Shown in pieces: positions 1 to 11,738 of a stretch of DNA of 64,000 nt (its first letter is position 1; each line of letters opens with the position of its first letter). The notes under the pieces were generated by a model. That model searched no databases and had not been told where the DNA came from. It worked only from the letters and a program-made list of their open reading frames with translations. Position numbers and translations under genes: made by a program. The stretch comes from Anodontia alba (lineage: Eukaryota; Mollusca; Bivalvia; Lucinida; Lucinidae), in the NCBI GenBank assembly GCA_964016985.1, contig OZ024824.1, positions 121,950,839 through 122,014,838 on the forward strand, read 5' to 3'.

Positions 1-290
1 CTATCTGAACACAATATCGGTATGTTTTGAATAACGCGAACGTACATCATAAAACAACGTTATAACGAAACCAGAACGAAGAAACGAAGAGGGAATTCAT
101 CAGAGTTACCGCCTTGAAACGGCCAATAAAAAAAATTAAAACTGTTGCAAAGTCATCATATAAAAACAAACAAAGAACAATACCAAGACGTATATATTAA
201 TTTCCTCCACGAGGTAATGGGAGTTAGTGACAAAATGCTATGAAACTTGCAAAATGTGGCCACATGTCTACATAAAGTTTGACCTTGGTC

Positions 291-563
291 GTTACGAAAA
301 CACGTCTATTCAAATATATAGAAAATTTCACCTCCAAAAACTGATTTTTGTTCTGATAAAAAAATTCTGATTTTTTTCTGCTCAAAACATAGATTGCGGG
401 TACACGTTAGAACCGCCTCGGGAAGGCAGTTCTAACGAGTACAAACAATCTATGTGTTTGAGCAGAAATAAGAAAAATAATTTATACCCCTATAAACCCC
501 AGTTTTACTATATAAAAGTGGGGTTTAAGGAAGTCAAAATTATATAGATGTGTTTTCGTGATG
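291..563 (+). mobile_element. Palindromic MITE family A, copy A1
   Basis: Termini like TTACGAAAACA and TGTTTTCGTGATG. Arms CTGCTCAAAACATAGATTG and GGTACTCGTTAGAACCGCCT pair with their inverses; distal arm CCCCAGTTTTACTATATAAA. Confidence 0.85.
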
Positions 564-710
564 ATAACACTGTCGAAATTGACAAAATCAATTATCTAGA
601 ATAACACGCTCATCTTTAGATCACAGGCAGAGAATATTCAAAATTTCAAAATAATTCATTTGATATATGTTAGAGAAACTACAGCAACAAACTTTGTTGA
701 CAGATATTCA

Positions 711-954
711 GGGCCCAGTTGTTCAAAGCTAACGACGTCGTTAGTTAACGATTTGTTAAAATTTACATCGAGTGATATGCAAATATGCTGAAATTTTTTG
801 CTGAAAAAATGTGAGTAGCTTTTGCAGTGCAAAAGCTACTCACATTTTTTCAGCAAAAAATATCAGAATATTGTGTATTGAATCCGCTAAAACAGTTGAC
901 GAAATGACCCTTAACGAGCTCGTTAAGCTAACGACGCTTTGAACAACTGGGCCC
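711..954 (+). mobile_element. Hairpin MITE family B, copy B1
   Basis: Starts GGGCCCAGTTGTTCAAAGC and ends with its inverse, with a perfect central palindrome around AGCTTTTGCAGTGCAAAAGC. Arm blocks include AACGACGTCGTTAG and CGAGCTCGTTAAG. Orientation taken as forward for the family. Confidence 0.88.
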
Positions 955-1849
955 AGGTCCAGAAGAGCATAATCTCTGTCAAAATTAGACATACCCAAAA
1001 TCAGATGCACATCTTTACATCAAACATCTTCAAAACTTAAATGAATATGGCACAAAATATAGTTTGAGTTGCAGACACAATATTTGGGATGGACGTTTCT
1101 CTTATAACAAATTCTTTCCGAGGCAAACCCGGTCGTATTTCTGTCAAAGCTAGTTGAGCAAATACGCACATGGATCTTCACACCATAAAAGAACAATCGG
1201 CAACATTCCTACGAAAAAAATAAGAGTTATTGACGAATCTCCTTAACTATCACAAACAGCCGAACAAAAAATCTAAACCAGGTGCTCATCTTTCCACGAC
1301 AGCAATCCGACGAAAGCCGCAGTAGGAGTTGCGGATATAAGATTTATAGTTAGAAATTCTGTCTGAAGGGTTGTAACTTTGTTAAAATGGCCGTCTTAAC
1401 AATAAAAAAATATATCCACATTACATATTATAGGCACAACATCGAAAAAACATTCAAAAGAAGTCGATGAAAGACATAAAAATATTTGCTGACTCAATAT
1501 TTGGAACGGACGCAATTATACACGCACACGCACAAGCGCGTGCACGCTCTAACACACGCACGCACTGACGAGGGTCATTTCTATAGATCTCAAATCCTAC
1601 ATGTTGTGACAACGGTGTAAATCAAGCACTGTTACTGTTCAGAGTCGGGGTCTTCTTCCAGGCAACTGAAGCAAAACCAGAAGTCAAAATGTTCATCGGG
1701 TATTGCGAGTAATCTCTCGCATAATACATGTGTTATAAGTGGACTTGTTGTAATCATAACCTTTGCAAAGTTTTCATTAAACCAAATTTGCCTACAGAGA
1801 CTTGAAATGCTGTATTTATCTTGAATATTGGAACAAACTGGTCTATACA
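955..1849. other. Unassigned stretch
   Basis: AT-rich sequence with no convincing gene. A CAC/GCAC-rich purine-pyrimidine alternating patch lies at 1520-1565. The short minus frame at 1632-1850 (72 codons) has no recognised motif. Confidence 0.5.
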
Positions 1850-1945
1850 AAAGTGTACAGCCAGATCAGACGCAACAGAAGCGGCGTCTGGTCAGGGTCC
1901 ATATTGTTTGCCACGTGTCCAGCAACTTTAGACACATAAGTACAT
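1850..1945. repeat. Family H inverted repeat, divergent
   Basis: AGTGTACAGCCAGATCAGAC, GGCGTCTGGTCAGGGTCC, then ATTGTTTGCCACGTGTCC. Confidence 0.5.
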
Positions 1946-2098
1946 AGTCAAACATTTGTTCAAATGTTTGAATCAGTATAGTAAGGAATTAAGCTGTCCC
2001 AATATTCAAGGTAAAAAACGTACGATCAAACAGGCTGTAGCAAAGAGGGTAAACAAATGTGACAAAGTATTACAAAGTATTTTTTTTTTTTTTTTTTT

Positions 2099-2256
2099 AA
2101 GGGTAAGAGAAAAGTCCAGGGAATGCCACAATCACAAACCACAGCCCTTCCCAGACACAAAGAGGAAGAGTAAATCGACAAAACCAAACAAGCACAAATC
2201 GAACAAACGTACGAAAAGCACTAAGATTAGCTCTCTCTTCCCCAAGCGAGGTAATC
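2099..2256 (+). repeat. Repeat J, conserved 150-bp segment
   Basis: GGGTAAGAGAAAAGTCCAGG, GCCCTTCCCAGACACAAAGA, ACGTACGAAAAGCACTAAG and TCTCTCTTCCCCAAGCGAGG, after a T tract. The same segment recurs at 9312-9463 (+), 11739-11893 (-), 16140-16292 (-) and 20955-21105 (-). Confidence 0.82.
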
Positions 2257-2780
2257 GCAATGCTAAAAGGACAGCAAAACACAAAAACAAAATAACACAA
2301 GGTAACCCTACAGTAATTTTCCAGTATTTCTGTATAATAATTCGATGGTTGTTTGGTTATCATCACATACCATTGGAATTCCTATGTTTAACATTGAAAG
2401 TTTAGCAGTAACCGTATGACGTAATGATCAGCATAAACGTATAACGTAACGATCAGTAAACATTCAATTTGTTATTTAGGCTGACCTAATTGACCTGTCG
2501 CTTTGACCTTTTGATTACAATATTTTAAGTATTCGTTTACTGCATAAGCAAATAAAACAGATACTATATTACTTGTATAGATGAGTAAATAGCTGTATCA
2601 CGTGGAATGCAGAATTGTCTTACTTATCAAGTTTAAATTGTACTATGAACATATCCTTATGAACATCAAATGTAATTTGGTCGATCTACATAATAAGTAG
2701 TAACTAAAACTCGCTGCTAAATTAGAAAATGAGTAATGTCACTTGCAAACAATAAGGGCCAGTACATAAGCACAGTCATA
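2257..2780. other. Unassigned stretch
   Basis: Contains a direct repeat (CCGTATGACGTAATGATCAG and CGTATAACGTAACGATCAG near 2410-2450). No gene seen. Confidence 0.4.
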
Positions 2781-2819
2781 TCACTGCCGTCTCCTTTCGT
2801 TGATATATTCCAGACTGCA

Positions 2820-3060
2820 ATGATTCTGTAAGCAGACATAGGAAGGAAAAAGTTTGTGCTTCCAATTTGCTGTCCTGAACGCAAATCCCTTCTGACAGGG
2901 GTCTACTCCAAAAGAATCCCAGCTAGCATTCTTTATAAATCTACAGCGGGCCGTTATCGGCCCGTCAGGGTAGCTGACGGGCTGATAACGGTCCGCTGTA
3001 GATTTATAAAGAATACTAGCTGGGATGAATTTGCTCCCGAGATCCTTTTTCAGAAAAGAG
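2820..3060. repeat. Family L repeat holding C1
   Basis: TTCTGACAGGGGTCTACTCC before C1 and ATTTGCTCCCGAGATCC after it match GGGTCTGTCCTAAAAGG and CAATTTGCTCCCGTTCC of the 33010 copy. Confidence 0.55.
2917..3025. mobile_element. Palindrome family C, copy C1
   Basis: CCCAGCTAGCATTCTTTATA and its inverse, inner GGGCCGTTATCGGCCCGTCA, loop GGGTAGC. It is inserted into a family L repeat just 3' of the GPCR. Confidence 0.85.
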
Positions 3061-3080
3061 GCCAAAACATGTTTAATAGT

Positions 3081-3101
3081 TTTATTCCATGAAAGTTTAT
3101 T
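3081..3101 (-). promoter_or_regulatory. Candidate polyadenylation signals of the GPCR
   Basis: Two AATAAA hexamers on the minus strand (3096-3101 and 3081-3086) lie roughly 18 and 33 nt past the receptor stop codon at 3119. They would give a very short 3' UTR that ends before the family C palindrome at 2917. Confidence 0.55.
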
Positions 3102-3118
3102 CATTCTTCCTAACTGAA

Positions 3119-4162
3119 CTATGACGTTCCAGTTTTGCGTCTGAAGGAATCCGCATTTGCGTCAGGAATAACAGATTCAGCGTTTTCAAATTTTCGTCTA
3201 CAGATTAGGCTTTGAACTGCTCGTCGAAATTTAGTGCCGCTTAGGTAGTACAGAATACAGTTGATAGAATGATTTATATACATCATGAGATTAGCAAACG
3301 TTTCCCACCAAAAGAGAAAGGCCAAATGTTCGGTTGAGGCATCATCCTTCCAGTAAGGTTCGCCAATTGGATAAACGACAATTGGTGTAATACAGACAAA
3401 AAACACAACACTCAGTATCATTAAAGTTAATGTCAAACGGGATATGTGTCTACCTTGTCTAGGCTCGACCTTCTGTGTTACTGTTGGCACAACCGTTCTT
3501 CTACTTTTTCGTTGACTAGATAACACTTTGTAAATAATAGCACAATTACCGATCAGCAAAACAAAGATCGGAATTAAATAAAACACACATAAGTCCATCC
3601 AGACCCATTTATACTGAATAAAATGGTTATATTCCGGTGTTAATGGAGTACATTTTGTAACAGTCATTTCAGTGCCATTAGTCGTTGTTAAGGTACCATA
3701 TCCGTATAAATAATGGCTATTTAAAATCATCAACACTAGTGCAATAACAATTATGAAGGCGATGGCTGACTTAACTGTGCACGCGACAGTGCGACGGTGC
3801 GGTACCCACGTGCTTATCACGCGCTCCACGGTGACACAAATCAGCATCCAGGAAGAAAATTGTGTCATAAGATAAACAATAAACCAATGAAATTTACATC
3901 CTAATTCTGAGAGATCATTCCTAATATCTATTCCAAATGCATACGTTATCCATTGTCGGAGAAGACCAGTGTTTAATACTATAAAATCCGAACACGCTAA
4001 AGCCAACAGATATAATGTTGTGGATGACTTTCTAGGTTTATCTTTGGATAAAACTATTACGGTGATTATGTTACCAATACTTCCTATTATGATCAAAATT
4101 GGAGAAATTATTTTCCACATTAAATCCGCAGATTTGTAATGCACATGCTCCTCAAGTTCCAT
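3119..4162 (-). CDS. Rhodopsin-like (class A) GPCR, probable neuropeptide receptor
   Basis: A 347-residue seven-transmembrane receptor, presumed to sit in the plasma membrane and couple to heterotrimeric G proteins. Seen in the sequence: TM1 about 15-38 with the GN pair (N31); TM2 about 48-70 with LALACSD (D59); conserved C89 at the top of TM3 and C171 in ECL2 for the disulfide; ERV (113-115) in place of DRY; an NGT glycosylation sequon in ECL2 (162-164); TM5 proline P198; CITP (257-260) in place of CWxP in TM6; and NCILY (301-305) in place of NPxxY in TM7, followed by a KFRR helix 8. The frame is open upstream to 4321 without an ATG, so I chose the ATG at 4162. A possible 3' splice site (CTACAG) lies about 9 nt upstream, suggesting a non-coding first exon. 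The closest type is the lophotrochozoan peptide-receptor group (FMRFamide/TRH-receptor-like); the ligand cannot be told from sequence alone. Confidence 0.9.
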   Translation of the reverse strand: MELEEHVHYKSADLMWKIISPILIIIGSIGNIITVIVLSKDKPRKSSTTLYLLALACSDFIVLNTGLLRQWITYAFGIDIRNDLSELGCKFHWFIVYLMTQFSSWMLICVTVERVISTWVPHRRTVACTVKSAIAFIIVIALVLMILNSHYLYGYGTLTTTNGTEMTVTKCTPLTPEYNHFIQYKWVWMDLCVFYLIPIFVLLIGNCAIIYKVLSSQRKSRRTVVPTVTQKVEPRQGRHISRLTLTLMILSVVFFVCITPIVVYPIGEPYWKDDASTEHLAFLFWWETFANLMMYINHSINCILYYLSGTKFRRAVQSLICRRKFENAESVIPDANADSFRRKTGTS

Positions 4163-4173
4163 CCTTTTAACTG
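4163..4173 (-). promoter_or_regulatory. Possible 3' splice acceptor before the GPCR start codon
   Basis: Read on the minus strand, a pyrimidine-containing stretch ending in CTACAG lies just before TTAAAAGG and the ATG at 4162. This would place the coding region in one terminal exon after a 5' UTR intron. There is no transcript evidence. Confidence 0.35.
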
Positions 4174-4794
4174 TAGGATTTACAAGTATTATTAAGAATA
4201 GTTGATTCGTTTTGGTATATACTAAAATTACGGCATTTGCTCTGGATCTACACTGATTGTTGAGGCCTATCCGTCCGAATACTTCGGACAAATAAGGTAA
4301 GCATATGAAATATTTACACAATGAACAGTCACGGATAATTATGATTATTAATAATAGTATGAATATAGCTACATATGATGACTCCCTTACACTAACAGTT
4401 TCTACTATTTGTGAGTGGTTTATTGCGTAACAAGAGTTGCTCCTTCTATTTTACGTCTTGAAGCTCTATGCAAATTATTTCCTGTCATAACATTCGTATG
4501 GGCCATTTATTTCACATGATCTGGAATAATTTCAAAGTTTTCTAACATTTCCATACTTATGTAGAATACGTTGTTTTACTAACGATCACATAATATGTCA
4601 GTATTCCAAATCAATGGGATACTTAGATGTCCAATATTTTTTATGTTTTCTTTATCTTGGTTTAAACTATTTGAAAACCGAATCATACATGCAGGTAAAT
4701 GATTGCTTCTGCTCAGGTTACATCTCTCGGGTATTGTTACAAGAAACTTAAGAACTCTCAGGCAAATGCAGCAGACATCGCATTATTTTTCTTA

Positions 4795-4920
4795 TTTCCT
4801 CTCAGAAAATTGTTTTGATATTTCAGGCAAATTGTCTCCTTAGGAGACCTTTTGCAAGAAAACTTATTATTTTCTGGGGAAAATATTTATTTTAAAATGT
4901 CGCCTGTTTAAAGTTTTACC
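4795..4920. repeat. Family G hairpin, degraded
   Basis: CAGGCAAATTGTCTCCTTAG, GAGACCTTTTGCAAGAAAAC and TATTTTCTGGGGAAAATATT; right arm diverged. Confidence 0.6.
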
Positions 4921-5529
4921 CAGCCTGCTGATCATTAATAACACAGAAGACGCCCCTGTAGTTCCAGCATCACATAGTTGACTTCTTGTGGAAATGTTTA
5001 TCAAACTGACTGACACAGCTTATGAGAATAGGGTCGCATGACGTTTTATATTCCAATATATATCGGATATTTCATTAAAGGTAAACTGACGCCAACAGTG
5101 CTCCTTAGTGATTTTATCATGTAGTTAATGTCATACTCTTTACGATAGAGCTATTGGAAAATGTAACTTTATCCTTCTACGAGCAGCGCAGGCATGTTTG
5201 CGCTTTCAGAACTTTTCTTTGCGTTATGTGTAGTTTTATTTGTTTTATTTTATTTTATTTATTTTTTTATTTTATTTTTATTTTTTTTTTTTTTTTTTGC
5301 AGTCGCACTACTGAGAAACTGAATATTTAATATGTCGCAGCGAAAAACACACCAGTATACACGAAAATACAGTCTGATCACTGCGGTTGCTTTAGCAGAT
5401 CAGAAATTGGTAGACCTCCCCTCTTGGCCTGATGTATTACTGCTTTGTGAGTGTCTCTGTTATACACGTAAAATTCCTTGAAATTATCACGCTGTAGGCA
5501 AATGCAATATACAACAAATTAGTCGTATT

Positions 5530-5705
5530 ATATTTTTTTTCCATTTTTTTTTTCAAAGAAAATAGGATTTCAAATTTGATATTATATGCAAATTGTCTCC
5601 TTAGGAAACAATTTGCATGAAATCTCCAATCCTATTTTCTGGAAAAAATATATGAAAAATATACCAAATTTGGTGTCCTGAAATATTTACCGAGTAGGCT
5701 AAGCG
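5530..5705. repeat. Family G hairpin
   Basis: GAAAATAGGATTTCAAATTT, centre ATGCAAATTGTCTCCTTAGG, inverse arm AATCCTATTTTCTGGAAAAA, ending ACCGAGTAGGCTAAGCG. Confidence 0.7.
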
Positions 5706-6182
5706 TAAAGGGCACATAAAGTGCGTATCGTTTTTTTTTGTTTTTGTTTTTTTTTTGTTTGTTTTTTTTTTTTTTTTTTTTTTTGAGGAGTCGCAAACAA
5801 AGCGTCGGACCACATGAATTTTCTTGTATGTTTTAGTTGGGACATTTTTAAATATCTACGCACTAGAATATACGGATATCTGAGCAGTATCTTTCTGTGC
5901 CATAGATGATGAGAGATTTATATGTTCCGAATTTTTGTATTATTATTTGCTGACTTTTCCAAAGTAAATAATTGAACATACGAACTGCTACAATCAGATC
6001 TACATCAATCCCCTAAATACTAAAGGGAAAGAAAGAAAAATACAATTAAGTAGTCGCAAAATGAACAGATGGCAAGCAGAGTTGGCAACCCTTTCCTAAA
6101 AGAGTGGCAAATCTGTTACCCAAACGTAACTGGATATGCCTTTAACTTGCAGAATTCGTTAAATAAAACACTGTTACAATCT

Positions 6183-6426
6183 GGACCCAGTTGTTCAAAG
6201 CTAACGACGTCGTTAGTTAACGATTCGTTAAAATTTACATCGAGTGATACGCAAATATGCTGAAATTTTTTGCTGTAAAAATGTGAGTAGCTTTTGCAGT
6301 GCAAAAGCTACTCACATTTTTTCAGCAAAAAATTTCAGAAAATTGTATATTAAATCCGCTAAAACAGTTAAAGAAATGGCCCTTAACGAGCTCGTTAAGC
6401 TAACGACGCTTTGAACAACCGGGCCC
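6183..6426 (+). mobile_element. Hairpin MITE family B, copy B2
   Basis: Same architecture as B1, forward. First bases are GGACCC and last GGGCCC. The next base begins the LINE remnant at 6427. Confidence 0.88.
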
Positions 6427-7752
6427 TGGATTTTGGAAAATTATGGCAAAGTTTGGCTGTCCTGCCAAGTTCATAGCAATGGTGCGGCAGTTCCCCGCTG
6501 ATATGCTTGCAAGGGTCCAAAATGATGGCGAGTTTTCTTATCCATTCCCTGTGACAAATTGATTTAAGCAAGGCTATGTACTAGCTGTACTACCTTCAAC
6601 ACTGTTCAGCATGATGTTTTTCTGCCATGCTCACGGGAGCTATCTAGGATGGTGACAATAGTGTACCTATTAGGTAACGCTTTGATTAACCTAAGAATGT
6701 TGAAAGCTATATCCAATGAGCAGACAGAGGCGCTAGATGAGTTCCTCTTTGCTGATGACATGAAAAAATGGTGCTCCAACAGAAGAGAAAATACAAAAAA
6801 AAGGTGGCTCAAGTATCTGATTTATGTGACAGCTATGATCTTACAATCTACTGAGATGGTATATCAACCAGCACCTGGAAAGCCTTACAAGGACCCTACC
6901 ATCACAATGAAAGGTCAACGATTGCAAGTGGTAAACAAATTCATCTACCTTTGAAGCACATTGTCTAGAGGTGTGCACATTGATGATGAAGTCAATGCCA
7001 AGATTGACAAAGCAAGTGCAACATTGGTCGACTACGTGGAAGTATTTAGAATCAAAATGGAATCAGACTTGACAAAAAGCTGACAGTCTATAGATCTGTG
7101 GCGCTGCCAACATTATTATAATATTAGACAGTTTACCAACGGTATACCAAAAGACTGAACCACTTCCATACAAGCTGTCTTAGAAAACTTCTAAAGATCA
7201 GGTGGCAAGACAGGATTCTAGACACAGAAATCCTGAAAAGGGCAGGGATGCAGAGTGTACATACTCATCTGAAAGTGGCACAATAATTAAAATGGACAGG
7301 CCATCTTACCAGAATGCCTGATGAACGTTTGCCAACGACAATCCTCTATGGAGAGATACAAGTGGGAAAACGCACCCAAAGTGTTGAAGAAGCGATACAA
7401 AGACACCCTCAAAGCCTACCTTAAAGACTTCAACATATCAACATAGTTTTGAGAACAGATTGCACAGGATCGAGCAAAGTCGCGAGGCCTCATACAAATG
7501 GGTGCTAGTGAGTACGAAGCAAAAAGAATCGGCAAAGCGGAGCAGAAACGTGCTTTGCGGAAAGCTAGAGCTAGAGCTAAGGCATCACCAATAGAGCTTT
7601 TTTCCTCAGACCTCTCTTCTTCTATTTGCAACAGGCAGTTTAGAGCTATGATTGGTCTCATCACCCATATCAGAATAAACAAACAATACGATTTCAGGCA
7701 TTTGGTTAGAATTGGTCATCGACAGTAATGACAGACGAACGAAAAGTGCTTG
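6427..7752 (+). mobile_element. Decayed non-LTR retrotransposon (reverse transcriptase to 3' end)
   Basis: Fragments in several frames read as a reverse transcriptase: LWKIMAKFGCPAKFIAMV near the start, the catalytic box EFLFADDM (FADD), then VYQPAPGKPYKDPTITMKGQ and a C-terminal part ending ICNRQFRAMIGLITHIRINK, a zinc-finger-like tail. It is the same family as 42102-43104 but more decayed, with many frameshifts and stops. The 5' end abuts hairpin copy B2 exactly, so the two insertions share a junction. RTE/BovB-like is my guess for the clade. Confidence 0.85.
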
Positions 7753-7924
7753 AATTACACTTCGAACTAGACAGTCCTGCAACGAACTATCTCGAATTCG
7801 TTGAAACAATAATCATGTTATCTATTCATATTTCCTAAATATTGCACCATTTTTATATTATAGCTAAATTACGTTTCGAAGTTTGGGTATAAAAAGAAGA
7901 CAGCTAACGCTTCAAAGGGTGTTA

Positions 7925-8705
7925 AGTATCGTGTGACGGCCGTGAAACGCCTCCTCGTACTTCACAATAGTGCCTTTGGGATAATTGAGCCCATTCTGGT
8001 TACTTTAAAAATCGAATACCGCTTCAGGCGGAACAAGGGGGTGTATGCAGCCTTGTAAACTGTATTGCTGCATATGAAGAGATACAAGCGATACTCTCAT
8101 TTTCTAATTTTAATGTGGTCTTTGTTTCCAAAGGCAATCATTTTGACGTTTATTTTACTACATTGCAGCTAGTTTTAGTGCCGCGTGGCGGCCGTCGAAC
8201 ATCTCCTAGTACATCACCATAGTGTGTAGTTTATATTTCATTTCCTTCGGGATCCTTGGCCTATTGTGGTATCTTTAAAAATTGAGTTCTGCTCATGTAT
8301 ACGCTAGAGGGCGTAAGCAGTGTTGCAAACTTCATTACTGCTTATGAAGAGTGTCAATAAAACCGAGCCCCCATTTTCTAATCTGTAATGTGTTCTTTGT
8401 TTCTAAAAGCAATCTTTTTGACGTTTATTGTACTACACTGCAGCTGGTGGTAGTGCCGTGTGGTGGCCGTAGAACCTCTTTCCGTACTTCACCAAAGTGC
8501 AGATAATATCTAATTTCCTTTGGGATCATTGGGCTCATTGTGGTATGTTTGAAAATTGAGTTTTGCGCATGTATACGCTAGAGGGCGTAAGCACTGTTGC
8601 AAACTTATTACTGCTTATGAAGAGTCTCAATAAAACCGAGACTCCCATTTTCTAATCTGTAATGTGTACTTTGTTTCCAAAGGCAATCTTTTTTACGTTT
8701 ATATT
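7925..8705 (+). repeat. ~255-bp tandem repeat, about three units (family K)
   Basis: Units begin near 7925, 8177 and 8452 with GTGCCGCGTGGCGGCCGT-like text and share CTTTGGGATCATTGGGCTCA, TTGCAAACTTATTACTGC and TTTGTTTCCAAAGGCAATC. A long weak frame is coincidental. Confidence 0.85.
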
Positions 8706-9311
8706 CATAAAACTGAGTCTCTGATTTGTGTTCTTTTGTGTGCACTTTGTTTCCAACGGCATTCTTTATATTTTTACTGGCATTTTATGCGGATTGTCTG
8801 CGTAAAATGTTTTAAAAGAACAAACGGTTGTCTGTTACAACTTTGCTGGGTTTAAGCGTGAATTTTATCATCATCTAGACGGGAATTTGTAGAAGCAGGG
8901 TCAAACTTCTCCATATTATGGGCAACTCAAGCTGAATGGTTATACTAAGTTCATCCTTAGGCTATATTTACAGCTCAGCTATTTTGTATATTGATGATGG
9001 AAGTGCATGCTGGCATTTTATTTCTTTGGTCCTCGTTATGTTTGACCGCAGGAGAGGGCTTCCTGAGATTTGGTAATTTGTAGAGTGTAGAGTAATTTAA
9101 TATCGCCGTATGTATCCTAATTATTCGGAAACTTTCTCTGTTTCCGAGTCAATATTCTTTCCTCAGGCCTCCATATTTTCCTTAAATATCCGGACACCTC
9201 CACTCCTTACTACACGTGTCCTTAAGTGTATACACGTGCATTTTACTTTAAATTTAAACACGTGCATTTTATGCATCTAAAACTTCTTGATGATTTGCAA
9301 ACAGTACAAAA

Positions 9312-9463
9312 AAGGTAAGAGAAAAGTCCAGGGAGTGCCACAATCACAAACCGCAGCCCTTCCCAGACCCCAAGAGGAAGAGGAAACCGACAAATCCAAA
9401 CAAGCACAAACCGAACAAACGTACGAAAAGCACTAAGATTAGCTCTCTCTTCCCCAAGCGAGG
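9312..9463 (+). repeat. Repeat J, conserved segment
   Basis: GGTAAGAGAAAAGTCCAGGG, GCAGCCCTTCCCAGACCCC, CGTACGAAAAGCACTAAGAT; highly similar to 2099-2256. Confidence 0.82.
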
Positions 9464-9589
9464 CAAAACTTGTTTGCATACACTATTTTGGACATCGCTG
9501 TTTGCTCAGGCCGGTCTGTTCAACTATAGTATCAACTTTGTTCTGTTTTAAGTCTGAACAAGATTACATCCATTACTATACGACAGAAT

Positions 9590-10000
9590 TCCGAGTGCTC
9601 CTGTTTTTATTACGGGACAGACAATGTGTCTCCTCTTCAGAAAGACAAGCCAGTGTTATTGAGGCATTTAATTCAAACTTCTAGATATTTAGAGGACATG
9701 CTTAATACTGATAATATATATTTCGAAGAAATGGTTGATAAAATTTATCCCTAAACAACATCAGCTTAACAAAGCGAATTAATCGAGATTATTTTGACTC
9801 TGACATTGTAAGTGTTTCGTTTCTAGACATTGACGTCCCTGAATTTATGATGTGCATATCTCATCTCGTTCCATGTTTACCAGAGCATCTAGTAACGCTA
9901 GTGACCTAAGCGATCATAATAAACTATCAACTGCTAAACTTCTAAAACAAGTCTGAATTAATACCGAAATATAATGTTGGCTTGACAGCTATCGATGATA
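9590..10000 (+). mobile_element. Decayed reverse transcriptase with a YLxD catalytic box
   Basis: Translated fragments include ASVIEAFNS, RYLEDMLNTDNIYFEEMVDK followed by IYP, and SELIPKYNVGL. They resemble a bivalve retroelement RT in which the catalytic box reads YLDD; here it is YLED. Many stops. The clade is not assigned. Confidence 0.55.
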
Positions 10001-10044
10001 TAGAAAGAGCAAACAAGCCATGCCAGACACTACTCAAAAATATA

Positions 10045-10265
10045 TGTGTAGGTACTTATGAAATGCCACAATTACGAAGCAAAGCCCTCCCAAGGCACCA
10101 AAAGAAGTAGAGATGAGGAACAAATAATGAAAAAAAAAAACAAAAAAAAAAAACAAGCGCCACATATGAACACATCGACACACAAAGAACTGCAACAGTG
10201 GAACCACCTGTGGGTGTTTAAACCAAACAAGCACTCTTTTATTCGGGTCTCATTTCTTTTAAAAT
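10045..10265 (+). repeat. Repeat J, partial
   Basis: ATGCCACAATTACGAAGCAA, CCTCCCAAGGCACCAAAAGA, an A-rich stretch, then GAACTGCAACAGTGGAACCA. Similar short pieces lie at 14735-14850, 19600-19790, 35400-35475, 41905-42040 and 51355-51470. Confidence 0.62.
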
Positions 10266-10368
10266 AAGTGTTTTATTTTGACTTTGTCTGGTCTTTTAGG
10301 AAAATTCGGTTCATACGTAGATTCAAACATGAAATTCTGTTTGAGGTACTCCTAGGAATACCAGTGAT

Positions 10369-10416
10369 ATTATTGTTATTATTATTATTATTATTATTGC
10401 TGTTGTTGTTGTTGTT
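10369..10416. repeat. ATT/TTG trinucleotide microsatellite
   Basis: (ATT)n passing into (TTG)n. Confidence 0.9.
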
Positions 10417-10419
10417 TTT

Positions 10420-10534
10420 CACGAATAGGCTCAGTCAAATTTGAATTAATTATTTACTTTCTTCTGTTGTTTCCTGTAATTCGAAAAGGTCCCCTTTTTT
10501 AGGTCATATTGGAATTACAGTAGCGTCTCAGACG

Positions 10535-10570
<36 letters not shown>

Positions 10571-11735
10571 TGTGGTAACCTGTCGCCCCGTACTTCCATA
10601 TTATGCTGATAGCTTTTCAGAGGATTTTATATACTTAGAGGTTTTCACACCATTTACAGGGGAGAAAACTTTTGTGACAATCTGTTTGCTTTCCTGTACG
10701 CGAAGCCTTTCTTCAACTGTGACTCTAATAGTAGTAAATTCCTCCGATTTAGAGAAGAACTTTTTTCAGAAGGCGGCAAAACAATTTTGACAGAGATGGC
10801 ACCCAAGTATCCATTCTCCTTGAGTCTTTATTTCTGTAGAAGTATTAAAAATCAAACATGCAATCTGACAATCAAATATCGCTGGGAGATGTGAGGAATG
10901 CTGTGTATTATTATCCATCGTTACCAAACCCGGTCAAACCGAGTCAGATATTTTCTAGCTTTTGTTTCTTGTTTAATATTTTCAAAGGATCGCCGTTATG
11001 GGTTTTGTTCTAATCTTTAGACTTTCATGTCGTATCTGGAGCATACTTCCTTTGACAAAACAATATATGCTATGAAATAAAACAGTGCGCATTTTCTTTT
11101 GAAACACACAAGACAATTTCCGCATACAGCCGTATTTAATGAGATTCATAGTAGGATCGTCTGGACACAATGTGGAAGCTGGTGACACTAAAACAATATG
11201 TGAAACATAATTATGTGAAACATAATTAAAGCGAAAACACCTACTTCCGTGAATCCAACACATATGTTGATATTCTGACAGAATCGGTAAGGTAGATTTA
11301 AGGAAATGACGAACGTCCATAGCTGAATGTTATTTGAGGTGTCCCAGAAAAAAAGAATGTAGACTGTGGACACACGATGCGGATTTTTAAATTTGAATTT
11401 TCAAAATGAAAATAGGAATTTACTTACACAAATGTGGCATTTTGTTACATATATGGTATGTAAATTCTACTATAGCTGCAACCAAATGACGTTTTAATAC
11501 AAAAAGGACAAGGCTGATATCATTAAATTGATACATCTAAATAGTATTGCATTTGTCAGCTTGAAAATAAAAGTGAAATTGTATGGCTGGAACTGTGTCA
11601 TGATTAAGGTGGGGTTGCTTATCCACTACAGGTTCTCAAATGAAAAAAAAAATAATAAATAAATAAATAAACACATAAAATTCAAAATAGCTGCAATGTG
11701 GAAGTTTTCTCTGTCAGGCTACCTAGTTTCGGCCA
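10420..11735. other. Unassigned stretch
   Basis: Apart from the TG tract, no repeat or gene is recognised. A small direct repeat (ATTATGTGAAACATAATTA) is at about 11207-11230. Confidence 0.4.
10536..10569. repeat. (TG)n microsatellite
   Basis: Seventeen TG units. Confidence 0.95.
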
Positions 11736-11738
11736 ATA

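Larger units (their letters stand above)
4322..6060. other. GPCR upstream flank and G hairpins
   Basis: Apart from the two family G hairpins and T-rich tracts (5270-5300, 5730-5785), nothing is recognised. The promoter and 5' UTR of the GPCR may lie here, but no core element stands out. Confidence 0.4.

Noticed and set aside
1956..2405. 149-codon plus-strand frame
   Set aside because: It is the translation of repeat J (2099-2256) and a T tract; the same DNA recurs at several other sites in both orientations.
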